Made by a program: the position numbers and the translations under genes. From UBA7236 sp964463165 (GTDB taxonomy: Bacteria > Bacteroidota > Bacteroidia > Chitinophagales > BACL12), in the NCBI GenBank assembly GCA_964463165.1, contig CAYXBK010000011.1, forward strand, positions 87,987-151,986: a stretch of 64,000 bases of DNA, given 5' to 3'. Under the pieces are notes generated by a model. It saw only the letters and a program-made list of their open reading frames with translations, was not told where the DNA came from and did not search any database. This document shows, piece by piece, positions 27,568 through 36,154 of this stretch (position 1 is the first letter of the stretch; each line of letters begins with the position of its first letter).

Positions 27568-29580
27568 TTATTTTAATCTCAATAATTTTGCATTAATTGC
27601 AACAATAATTGTACTTAAACTCATAAAAACAGCGCCAATGGCTGGGCTTAAAACAAAGCCCGCAGAATATAAAACTCCTGCTGCTAAAGGAATGGCAAAA
27701 GCATTGTAACCGGTTGCCCAGACTAAATTCTGAACCATCTTTTTGTATGTAGCCTTACCAAATAATATGAGGTTGAGAATATCATTTGGATTACTATTCA
27801 CCAAAATGATATCAGCTGTTTCAGCAGCCACATCAGTTCCTGAGCCCACTGCAATTCCAACATCCGCTTGAGCAAGTGCGGGTGCGTCATTCACACCATC
27901 GCCTGTCATAGCTACAAACTCTCCTTTCATCTGTAAATCTTTTACAATTTCAACTTTTTGATGAGGTAAAACCTCCGCAAAATACCCATCAAGTTTCAAT
28001 TGCTGACTAACAGCCTGTGCAACAATTTCATTATCTCCGGTTGCCATAAATACTTTAATATGATTTTCTTTGAATTTCTGAATCGCTTCTGCTGATTCGG
28101 GTCTGATTTCGTCTGCAAGTGCAATAAAACCCATCAATTGATCTTCACGCAAAATGAATACAATAGTTTCGGCTTCAGAAGTAATTACATTCCCTGGAAT
28201 AGTTATGCCTTTATCTCGCAAAAATCCGGGACTGACAACTTTTACTTTTCTTCCATTAACGGTTGCCTCTACACCTTTGCCAGGTATTGCAATGAAATTT
28301 TCAACATTTGGAATTTCTATTTTTGATTGTTTAGTTTTATTGATGATTCCGACAGCAATTGGATGTTCCGAATTTTGCTCCAGTGCGCCAGCAATTCTCA
28401 ATAATTCTTCATCAGATATATTCTGCGAAAATGCCACAACTCTTGTAACACCAAATTCTCCTTTCGTAAGTGTGCCGGTTTTATCAAAAACTATTACGGA
28501 AATTTTCCTTGACTCTTCGAAGGCAGTTCTATTTCGAATAAGTAAGCCGTGATGAGCTGAAATGGCGGTTGAGATTGCGACTACAAGTGGAACTGCTAAT
28601 CCCAATGCATGCGGGCAGGAAATAACCATGACTGTAACCATTCTTTCCAATGCAAATTGAAAAGGATAGCCGAGTAATAACCAAATTGTAAGGGTTGCAA
28701 AACCAATTGAAAGGGCTATATATGTGAGCCATTTCGCAGCACGGTCGGAAAGATTTTGCATCCTGGATTTGGACTTCTGCGCTTCCTCAACCATCTTAAT
28801 AACTTTATTTAGATAGCTATCTTTTCCTGTATGCAGAATTTGAATTGTCAACGAACCATTCCCATTAACGGAACCGCCAATAACTTTACTATTTTTTTCT
28901 TTCTTTACAGGTTTAGATTCACCCGTAAGCATTGATTCATTAAGGTAACTTTCGCCATTTATTACAATTCCATCAGCAGGCAATTTTTCGCCCGGCTTTA
29001 CAAGAATAAGGTCATCAACATTTAATTCATCCAACTTTATATCCATAACATGCTCACCGTGTATTTTATGAGCAAATGACGGCATCATACTTACAAGAAG
29101 CTGGAGTGCCTTTGAAGCACCAAGGACTGATTTCATTTCAAGCCAATGACCAAGCAACATAATGTCAATGAGCGTAACAAGCTCCCAAAAAAAATCCATG
29201 CCAGCTAAACCGAATACAATTGCGCAACTATAGAAATAAGCTATGGAAATCGCCATTCCGATCAAGGTCATCATGCCAGGATTCTTTACCTTGATTTCTG
29301 AAAACATTCCCTTAAGGAATGGCATGCCCCCATAAAAGAATACAATCGATGATAGTGCAAGGAGAACATATTTATCATAGCGAAAAGAAAAAGCAATTCC
29401 CATAAAATCCTGAATCATTTTAGAAAGCAGAAGCACGGGAATCGTTACAATGATCGAAACCCAAAAACGTTTTTTAAAATCATCTATCATCATTTGATGA
29501 TGGTCATGTCCCTGGCCTCCCATTTGCGCATTCATTTGATGATGAGAATGCTCATTCGAATTCAATTGTTCTTTATTCAT
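27568..29580 (-). CDS. copB: Copper-translocating P-type ATPase, CPH type (CopB-like)
   Basis: 670 residues from the ATG at 29580; an upstream TTG would overlap the preceding gene. The N-terminus is His/Met-rich (SHHQMNAQMGGQGHDHHQMM) and lacks an HMA domain. The transmembrane metal motif is SCPHALGLAVP (CPH), the phosphorylation site DKTGTLT, and the hinge TGDGVNDAPALAQADVGIA. CPH plus a His-rich N-terminus mark the P1B-3 group that exports Cu from the cytosol to the periplasm. It is the last gene of the module C copper cluster. Confidence 0.9.
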   Translation of the reverse strand: MNKEQLNSNEHSHHQMNAQMGGQGHDHHQMMIDDFKKRFWVSIIVTIPVLLLSKMIQDFMGIAFSFRYDKYVLLALSSIVFFYGGMPFLKGMFSEIKVKNPGMMTLIGMAISIAYFYSCAIVFGLAGMDFFWELVTLIDIMLLGHWLEMKSVLGASKALQLLVSMMPSFAHKIHGEHVMDIKLDELNVDDLILVKPGEKLPADGIVINGESYLNESMLTGESKPVKKEKNSKVIGGSVNGNGSLTIQILHTGKDSYLNKVIKMVEEAQKSKSRMQNLSDRAAKWLTYIALSIGFATLTIWLLLGYPFQFALERMVTVMVISCPHALGLAVPLVVAISTAISAHHGLLIRNRTAFEESRKISVIVFDKTGTLTKGEFGVTRVVAFSQNISDEELLRIAGALEQNSEHPIAVGIINKTKQSKIEIPNVENFIAIPGKGVEATVNGRKVKVVSPGFLRDKGITIPGNVITSEAETIVFILREDQLMGFIALADEIRPESAEAIQKFKENHIKVFMATGDNEIVAQAVSQQLKLDGYFAEVLPHQKVEIVKDLQMKGEFVAMTGDGVNDAPALAQADVGIAVGSGTDVAAETADIILVNSNPNDILNLILFGKATYKKMVQNLVWATGYNAFAIPLAAGVLYSAGFVLSPAIGAVFMSLSTIIVAINAKLLRLK

Positions 29581-29584
29581 ACAA

Positions 29585-30064
29585 CTATTTTTCAAGATTC
29601 TTTTTAGTGTCGTTTAACATATTTTTTAAGCACCAGTTACAATACCAGTTTGCAAATAAAAAGGATAATAATTTATAGAACCGTTTTTTTGGTTGCAAAT
29701 AACTGATTGAAAGTTTTACAACAGATCCATTTTCAAACGGAGATATTTCAAACCACATTTTATACCACGACATTATAATGATATTTGCCTCACCGATTGT
29801 TTCCCACTCTTTAAGTTTTGGAGGCTGCCAATTCGTGACATTCTCGACAAAATCAATTTTCATTCCCATCATCTTCCCGTACCACCTGTAGCTTGCACAG
29901 GGTCCTGTTGGATTTTGAGACTTTTGTTCTAAATTCAATTTACTTCCCATCATCATCATAGAGCTTTCGCTCATATGCATTCCAGTTTTGGAAAAATCAT
30001 CCATTTGTGAAAAAACCTTTTCCGGAACTGCGAGGATGAAAATGGTTTTTGATTTGGTTTTCAT
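29585..30064 (-). CDS. SRPBCC-like protein with methionine cluster
   Basis: 159 residues. The pattern RWYGKMMGMKIDFVENV and ISYLQPKKRFYKLLSFLFANWY resembles START/SRPBCC (polyketide cyclase-like) proteins that bind hydrophobic ligands. Residues 29-42 are methionine-rich (MHMSESSMMMMGSK), which could bind Cu(I). It starts 2 bp after the AAA gene and ends 4 bp before the CopB gene, in one operon. Confidence 0.6.
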   Translation of the reverse strand: MKTKSKTIFILAVPEKVFSQMDDFSKTGMHMSESSMMMMGSKLNLEQKSQNPTGPCASYRWYGKMMGMKIDFVENVTNWQPPKLKEWETIGEANIIIMSWYKMWFEISPFENGSVVKLSISYLQPKKRFYKLLSFLFANWYCNWCLKNMLNDTKKNLEK

Positions 30065-30066
30065 AA

Positions 30067-30615
30067 CTATAAGTTTTTTAAAATAAAGTCCAGTCGTTCT
30101 TTTGGTTTTAAGACCGGGACATGAATTACCGGGAAGGCGAAGGATTCATAAACTTCAGTCAGAAGCTGATGAATTTTTTTCTGTGCAGCTTCATCCTCTT
30201 TTCTTGCATAATCCTGGACGAGTGGCAGGTAGTCAAGCAGAAATATTTTTTTGTATGATGTTTTAGATAACGCTTTAAGGAGTTTTTCATCTACCTCCAG
30301 ATTCAAAAAACGATAATAAGCAAGGGCATCAGGAATTGCACGATCAAGAAAGACCAAATCCTCAGGAATAAGTTCTGCTTCCTGTTGGATTTGCATATTC
30401 AAAATTCCAAGCTGAAATTCTTTTTGACGGTTTCTTATTTCTTCAATTGATTTACCATCGGCTTTTTGCGTGTCCAGATAATGTCTTGCATGTTCAATTG
30501 TAGTTTTATAGCCATGGTCGTGCAGTAAATTTACGAGTGTGGTTTTCCCCGAACAAGGCGCACCAGTTATTACATGCCAATTCGTCTGCTTTAAGCTTTT
30601 AGCTGAGGGTATCAT
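30067..30615 (-). CDS. AAA_28-type P-loop ATPase
   Basis: 182 residues with a Walker A ITGAPCSGKTTL at 18-29, a DRAIPDALAYYRFL segment and a VFLDRA Walker B-like strand, matching the AAA_28/NadR-kinase-like P-loop family. Such proteins are small nucleotide or cofactor kinases or regulators. Its link to copper is not clear. It sits between the DUF5676 and SRPBCC genes on the same strand. Confidence 0.75.
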   Translation of the reverse strand: MIPSAKSLKQTNWHVITGAPCSGKTTLVNLLHDHGYKTTIEHARHYLDTQKADGKSIEEIRNRQKEFQLGILNMQIQQEAELIPEDLVFLDRAIPDALAYYRFLNLEVDEKLLKALSKTSYKKIFLLDYLPLVQDYARKEDEAAQKKIHQLLTEVYESFAFPVIHVPVLKPKERLDFILKNL

Positions 30616-30662
30616 AATGATTCACTGGTGCTTTTAATTATTCATAATCTTGAACACTGGGT

Positions 30663-30944
30663 TTATTTCACTTGTTTCTTATTGATCAAGTTGTACATAG
30701 ACGCAGTAATATATCCTATGACCATTCCTTCAATGAAAAGAACGATCATGCCACAAATAAGCTTACCTATGCTAAAACCATTTTCAATCATAAGCGTTGA
30801 AAAATCCATGTTATGAAATAATGTGTTCATTATGCTCAGGCTGAAACCATTTCCAACGATTGCAAAAAATATATTGCACAAAAGAAATGATATGCTCAAT
30901 CCAACGCCCATTGCCAGGCCAAATTTTAATGATGAGATTTTCAT
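30663..30944 (-). CDS. DUF5676-like small membrane protein
   Basis: 93 residues with two membrane helices (LAMGVGLSISFLLCNIFFAIV and IGKLICGMIVLFIEGMVIGYI lie at about 10-30 and 58-80). This matches small DUF5676 membrane proteins that travel with copper genes in Bacteroidota. Function unknown. A 190-bp AT-rich gap separates it from the N-terminal cusA fragment. Confidence 0.65.
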   Translation of the reverse strand: MKISSLKFGLAMGVGLSISFLLCNIFFAIVGNGFSLSIMNTLFHNMDFSTLMIENGFSIGKLICGMIVLFIEGMVIGYITASMYNLINKKQVK

Positions 30945-31133
30945 AATGTTATTATTTAGAAATGTTTAATATGTAATACTTGTCCAAAAAACGGGTGCTT
31001 TAATTACAATTGTATATGATCTATATTACCATATTCAACTCGTAATATAATTACTGAAATATATATTTATCTTAATAATTAGGTTATTATTCAAATCAGT
31101 TAAAAGGATAATTTTGGTCATACTGGTATTTGC

Positions 31134-32402
31134 TTATTCTTTTAATTGCGATTCACTGATATGTCTATATGCGTTTTCCACCATTACAATTCCGTCATCT
31201 ACAATAACTCCGATCGCAAGTGCAATCCCTGTTAATGACATGATATTTGATGAAAACCCGAATAGATTCAATAATATAAAGCTTGATGCCACTGATATTG
31301 GAATTTGAATAAGGATGATTAACGCACTTCGCCAATTAAACAAAAAAATAAGCACGACAATTGAAACGCTGATTAGAACTTCAATCAGCGTTCTTCTTAC
31401 AGAGTCAATAGCAGATTCAATTAATCCGCTTCGATCATACACTATGTGAAATTTAACTCCCTCTGGTAAACCTTTCTGAACCTCATCCATTTTACTTTTC
31501 ACATTTTTTATTACGGCATCGGCATTCTCTCCATAACGCATTACAATAATACCTCCGACCTTTTCACCTTCACCATTTTCGTCAAAAATTCCATAACGTA
31601 TGTCACCGCCCATTTGCACTGATCCTACATCTTTTATTCTGACAGGAAAATTGTCAGACGTGCTGAGTGAAATATTTTCAATTTCTTCTAATGATTTAAT
31701 GTACCCCAAACCGCGTACAATATATGCCTCATCACTCATTTCAAATTTCCGTCCTCCGACATCATTATTATTGGATTTTACAGCTTCCAGCACATCCATC
31801 ATCGATAAATTGTAATAATTCAATTTAACAGGATCAATTACCACCTGATATTGTTTTTGAAATCCGCCGAAAGACGCAACTTCACTCACCCCGTCTACAG
31901 TTTGTAATGCAAATTTGATATACCAGTCCTGTAATGCACGTTGTTCACCGAGATCATAACCTTTTGCATCTAACGTATACCAAAATATATGACCTACACC
32001 TGTGCCATCGGGCCCCAGAGTTGGAGAAATCCCTTCTGGTAAGAGTTTTTGGGCAAAAGTAAGTCTCTCAGCCACTCTTGTTCGAGCCCAATAGATGTCA
32101 ACATTATCTTCGAAAATGAGGTATACAAAGCTCATTCCAAACATTGATGTTCCTCTAATGTTTTTCAATTTTGCAATGCCTTGCAAATTAGAAACTAATG
32201 GATAGGTTACCTGGTCTTCTATAACTTGTGGACTTCGACCCATCCATTCAGTAAAAACAATCACCTGATTTTCCGAGAGATCAGGAATTGCATCTACAGG
32301 ATTGTGCAACACTTCATAAATTCCCCAACTAAACATAAATGCAGCAACAAGCAGAATAACGAGGCGGTTACGCAATGAGAATATTATAAGCCGTTCAACC
32401 AT
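31134..32402 (-). CDS. cusA: CusA heavy-metal RND permease, N-terminal half (split gene)
   Basis: 422 residues covering TM1 through TM4 and the first periplasmic domain of CusA/CzcA permeases (PVDAIPDLSENQVIVFTEW, TYPLVSNLQGI, then TM4 with GVIVDDGIVMVENAYRH). It stops just after TM4 (SESQLKE-stop), in the cytoplasmic loop. The missing rest is encoded separately at 36141-38039; 422 plus 632 residues equals one full pump (about 1,050). In transcription order this N-half is last and the C-half first, so the gene is circularly permuted. It may function as a two-piece pump or be dead. Confidence 0.9.
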   Translation of the reverse strand: MVERLIIFSLRNRLVILLVAAFMFSWGIYEVLHNPVDAIPDLSENQVIVFTEWMGRSPQVIEDQVTYPLVSNLQGIAKLKNIRGTSMFGMSFVYLIFEDNVDIYWARTRVAERLTFAQKLLPEGISPTLGPDGTGVGHIFWYTLDAKGYDLGEQRALQDWYIKFALQTVDGVSEVASFGGFQKQYQVVIDPVKLNYYNLSMMDVLEAVKSNNNDVGGRKFEMSDEAYIVRGLGYIKSLEEIENISLSTSDNFPVRIKDVGSVQMGGDIRYGIFDENGEGEKVGGIIVMRYGENADAVIKNVKSKMDEVQKGLPEGVKFHIVYDRSGLIESAIDSVRRTLIEVLISVSIVVLIFLFNWRSALIILIQIPISVASSFILLNLFGFSSNIMSLTGIALAIGVIVDDGIVMVENAYRHISESQLKE

Positions 32403-32480
32403 TGCTATAGTTTTTCTTTGTAATGAAAATTTTGTTTAGGCATGATTTTGAGCTTTTCATATTTACTTTTTTGTGGGTCA

Positions 32481-33686
32481 TTACATTTTCATTCCTTGAT
32501 GGCCTTCCATTGGGTTTGCGCCTTTTTTAAATATATATTCACTATTTATAAGATATGCACCAGAAACAACAACAACCTCACCTTCTTCAATACCATCAAG
32601 AATCTCGACTTCACGGCTATTCTGCATTCCTACCATAACCATTTTATTTTCAAATACGCCTTCGCTGTTTAATACCCAGACATTTGCACCTTTACTGTTT
32701 TGGATAATTGCATCTATAGGAAGGGCCAATGATTTTTTCTTTTCAGTTTGCAAAGTAATATTTGCCAACATTCCGGGTTTAACTAAATGAGAAGGATTTA
32801 ACATTTGAAATCTTGCAAGTACAAATCTCGAAAGTGCCTGTACTTGCGGATCAATAAATATTACTTTTCCTGAAAATATTTGTTCGCCTGCAGCTGGAAT
32901 TGAAAAAACGGCATCTGTACCAATTTTCAAGTAAGGCAGATAAGGCATATATACTTGCGCTTCGACCCACAATGATCCGAATGTTGCTAAACGAAAAAGT
33001 GTTGTTCCTGATGTAACATAGTTTCCTTCACTTATAAATATTTCGCTAACAAAACCCTCCTGTGTAGAGAATACAGGAATGAATTGTAATGAGGTTTTTG
33101 AAATCCTTAACTGGTTGATTTGTGATTCGCTCATGCCGTAAAGCAATAATTTATTTTTTGCTGCGTCGCGAAAATTTTCAGAATTTGATGTTTGTAAGGA
33201 AAGGAGATACTCTTCTTGTGCTGCATTTAAATCTTCACTATAAATCTCATATAACAATTGGCCTTTATTGACATAATCTCCGATATTCCTTATTAACAAT
33301 TTTTCAATTCTACCTTGTACTTTTGCGCTGATTGCATTGGTGAGATTTTGGTCAACCGCTACTTTTCCAGTTAGTATTATTTCATTCGAAAGTTCATGCA
33401 ATCGAACTGTATCAAATGTAATGTTGCCCAATTTAATTTGTTGTGAGCTTAATTTAATTTGCCCCGCTTTAAGATTGTTTCGATTTACTTTAATCAGCTT
33501 CATGTGACAAATGGGACAGTTGCCGGCCTTATTTTCTATAACCTGTGGATCCATTGAACATGTGTAATATTCATCCGGACCAGCCATTTCAACATTTTGA
33601 TTAGTATCCTGACAAGACTGTAATACCAGTAATCCTGAGGTAAAACAAATAAAAACAGATTGTAAATATTTCCTATTTCTGCTCAT
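32481..33686 (-). CDS. cusB: CusB-type RND adaptor with heavy-metal-binding domain
   Basis: 401 residues from the ATG at 33686, which starts a lipoprotein signal (SVFICFTSGLLVLQSC). At 45-70 is the heavy-metal-binding domain YTCSMDPQVI...GNCPICHMKL, followed by membrane-fusion-protein segments (NAISAKVQGRIEKLLIRN, GQLLYEIYSEDL, YVTSGTTLFRLA). It bridges permease and outer-membrane channel, and the metal domain can deliver Cu(I) to the pump. Its start overlaps the previous adaptor by 14 bp. Confidence 0.85.
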   Translation of the reverse strand: MSRNRKYLQSVFICFTSGLLVLQSCQDTNQNVEMAGPDEYYTCSMDPQVIENKAGNCPICHMKLIKVNRNNLKAGQIKLSSQQIKLGNITFDTVRLHELSNEIILTGKVAVDQNLTNAISAKVQGRIEKLLIRNIGDYVNKGQLLYEIYSEDLNAAQEEYLLSLQTSNSENFRDAAKNKLLLYGMSESQINQLRISKTSLQFIPVFSTQEGFVSEIFISEGNYVTSGTTLFRLATFGSLWVEAQVYMPYLPYLKIGTDAVFSIPAAGEQIFSGKVIFIDPQVQALSRFVLARFQMLNPSHLVKPGMLANITLQTEKKKSLALPIDAIIQNSKGANVWVLNSEGVFENKMVMVGMQNSREVEILDGIEEGEVVVVSGAYLINSEYIFKKGANPMEGHQGMKM

Positions 33687-34917
33687 TATTTGTGGTTTTA
33701 ATGAAACTCTCACTATCAACAAGAAATTCGGCATTGGCTGCAACTCGCTCACTAATATCCAAACCACTCATAATTTGTATCAATGAGTCGGTTGTAATTC
33801 CTGTTTGAATAGTTTTTGATGTGAAATAATTATTGGTTTTTAAAAATACCACCTGTTTTTGCCCGAGATTAACCACCGCATTACGAGGTAGCCATATTCC
33901 ATAAATTGCATCTGTAGTTATTTCTGCGGAAAGAAGTGTTCCAATTTTAAGATTGAGTTTCTCCGTATTTTTTAAATAAACCCGTACATTTATAGAGGAA
34001 GCATTTTGACCCGCTACTGGCTCGATATAATTAATATTGGCAATAATCACATTTTCATCATCAGTTTCTGCTACAATTGAAACGGGATCACCAATTTTTA
34101 TTAAAGCGGCGTCAGATGGAAAAATATTCAGAACTGCCCAAACATTTTCTGTATTATAAACAGAAAAAATCGGTTGGCCTTTTTGTAAGTACATTCCTTC
34201 TATAATACTTAGTGATGATGCTTGAGATGCAGCAGAATTAATAATTTGGGCATTGTTGGAAGAGGAGGTGGAATTGCTCATTTTTGAATTCATTCCACTC
34301 TTCATAGTCACATCTTCCAGAATATCATTTTTGACACCTATGTCATGAAGATGACCGTTATAGGGACTGTAAACCGGTAACGGATTTATAGGATTCTGAG
34401 TTTTAACAATTTCATTGATTTGCTCTGTTGTCAATCCAAGCAATTGCAATTTATGTTTTGAAGTGTTGATTAATGAACTATCGTTTTCAGAAGAAATTAA
34501 AAGAAGAATGAAGTCGTTCTGAGCAGTTAATATTTCCGGACTATATATATCCATTATCCGCTGGCCCTTTGTAACCTTTTCAAAATTAAATCGCACATAC
34601 AGTTTTTCAATTCGACCACTAAATCTTGCGCTGATAGTATTAAGTAAGCGTGGGTCATACGAAATTATTCCCGTCGCCTTCACAATAGGTATATAAGATT
34701 GATATTTGGGAAAAATGCTTTTGACTTCACTCATAACAATACGATTTGAGGGTTGTTGCAATCCGTCCATTTCGTTTGCTTCATTGGTAGGCATATGTGT
34801 GTGTTGATTTCTTCCGTTGCATGAACACAGCATCATCAATAAGCAAAGGGTAAAGCCCTGTAGCAGTTGCTTTATAACAATTGCAGATTCCTCACCGTAT
34901 TTCCAATTCTCTTTCAT
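33673..34917 (-). CDS. Second CusB-type RND adaptor
   Basis: 414 residues with a lipoprotein signal (GFTLCLLMMLCSC). The adaptor core is present (NTISARFSGRIEKLYVRFNFEKVTKGQ is spread over residues 88-115) plus a Met/Ser-rich insert (MKSGMNSKMSNSTSSS) that may bind copper. It lacks the Cys-containing heavy-metal domain of its neighbour. Two different adaptors in tandem suggest a hetero-oligomeric adaptor ring. Overlaps cusC by 26 bp. Confidence 0.8.
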   Translation of the reverse strand: MKENWKYGEESAIVIKQLLQGFTLCLLMMLCSCNGRNQHTHMPTNEANEMDGLQQPSNRIVMSEVKSIFPKYQSYIPIVKATGIISYDPRLLNTISARFSGRIEKLYVRFNFEKVTKGQRIMDIYSPEILTAQNDFILLLISSENDSSLINTSKHKLQLLGLTTEQINEIVKTQNPINPLPVYSPYNGHLHDIGVKNDILEDVTMKSGMNSKMSNSTSSSNNAQIINSAASQASSLSIIEGMYLQKGQPIFSVYNTENVWAVLNIFPSDAALIKIGDPVSIVAETDDENVIIANINYIEPVAGQNASSINVRVYLKNTEKLNLKIGTLLSAEITTDAIYGIWLPRNAVVNLGQKQVVFLKTNNYFTSKTIQTGITTDSLIQIMSGLDISERVAANAEFLVDSESFIKTTNNEQK

Positions 34918-36154
34918 ATAGCACTTGTAATTTCAAGAGTGTATTTAATTGGTCTAACTCACTCATTTTCGCCATGCGATACATTCTCAATCCATCCAAC
35001 ACTATAAACAGATCCTCTGTATTTTGCTCGTAAGCTGTTAAGGATGCCTGATAACTTTTGTAATACGCCGGTGTAATATTGTTAGTGTAATTTGACAATT
35101 GTTGTTTTGCAAATTTGATTTGAGCTTGCAAAGAAGCAATCATACCTGATGTTTCGTTTATTAGCGATTGTTTTTCAAGACTGATTGCATTAGCTGTATT
35201 ACTTAATCCCTGAATATTGTATTTAAATTCCTTCGCCGCCCATGGAACTATCGGTATAGTAACCATCCCCATAACAGAATATTGATTGGGCATCATTCCC
35301 AGTGATTCCATATGACTGACGGAAATACCAAAATCAGGCAATCGTTTCGATTTTTCATACTCCTGCTCAAGCCTTAATAATTCAATTTTTGCATCATATT
35401 GTTTGAGGTCGCTCCGGTAGTCTGATAATGGTAAAGTTTCAATAAATTGCAGTTCATAATCATGACTTTTGATTGTTGTATCAATTTCAAAAACAAATGA
35501 TTTATCGATATTCATAAGTGTATTTAGCTCAATATTTTTCATTTTAATTTCACTTAGCAGCATAATTTCCATGTTTCGCAATTCAAACAGATCGGCTTGT
35601 GCTTTGTAAATCGTATTGAGTTTTTCCTGAGAATATGTGTAACGTATCTCTGCAACTTTAATAATATTGTTCAAAAGGGAATCAGTTTGTAATAACAAAT
35701 CATATTTCATTTCTAATACGATCCAGTCATAATAATTTTGTTTCGCCATTGCAAACATTTCATTTTTCTTAGCCTCTTTCCCGGTTTCCTCAATGGGTAT
35801 CATACCCTGCATATACGAATAATTCGCATTTTGTTTTACCGGATTTGGTATCATTTGCTCACCTGTGATCATCCACATTCCATCGCTGATATTTTCATAC
35901 GGTGTTTCCCATATTCCGGTAGATAGTGTCGGAGGCATCCAACTTTTTGCCATTTCAGAGTAATTATTTACTGCATTGATTTGCTCATCATACATTTTAA
36001 GCATGGGATTATTTTGCTCAATTAGTGATAGAACCGAATCCAATGTGATTATTTGTGCAGATGCTGAAATTGGTAAAATGAAAAGGAGTAACAAGCAAGA
36101 TAGAATCTGCTTGTCTTTTTTAATTGATAGTCTGATATCTTTATTGTTCATCAT
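34892..36154 (-). CDS. cusC: TolC-family outer-membrane efflux channel (CusC-like)
   Basis: 420 residues with a signal (LLLLFILPISASAQ), then helical OEP repeats (ITLDSVLSLIEQNNPMLKMYDEQI; SSxYL replaced by YTYSQEKLNTIYKAQADLFELRN; LSNYTNNITPAYYKSYQASLTAYEQN). It forms the outer-membrane duct for the Cus pump. It overlaps the C-terminal cusA half by 14 bp and cusB by 26 bp, as in a compact operon. Confidence 0.85.
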   Translation of the reverse strand: MMNNKDIRLSIKKDKQILSCLLLLFILPISASAQIITLDSVLSLIEQNNPMLKMYDEQINAVNNYSEMAKSWMPPTLSTGIWETPYENISDGMWMITGEQMIPNPVKQNANYSYMQGMIPIEETGKEAKKNEMFAMAKQNYYDWIVLEMKYDLLLQTDSLLNNIIKVAEIRYTYSQEKLNTIYKAQADLFELRNMEIMLLSEIKMKNIELNTLMNIDKSFVFEIDTTIKSHDYELQFIETLPLSDYRSDLKQYDAKIELLRLEQEYEKSKRLPDFGISVSHMESLGMMPNQYSVMGMVTIPIVPWAAKEFKYNIQGLSNTANAISLEKQSLINETSGMIASLQAQIKFAKQQLSNYTNNITPAYYKSYQASLTAYEQNTEDLFIVLDGLRMYRMAKMSELDQLNTLLKLQVLYERELEIR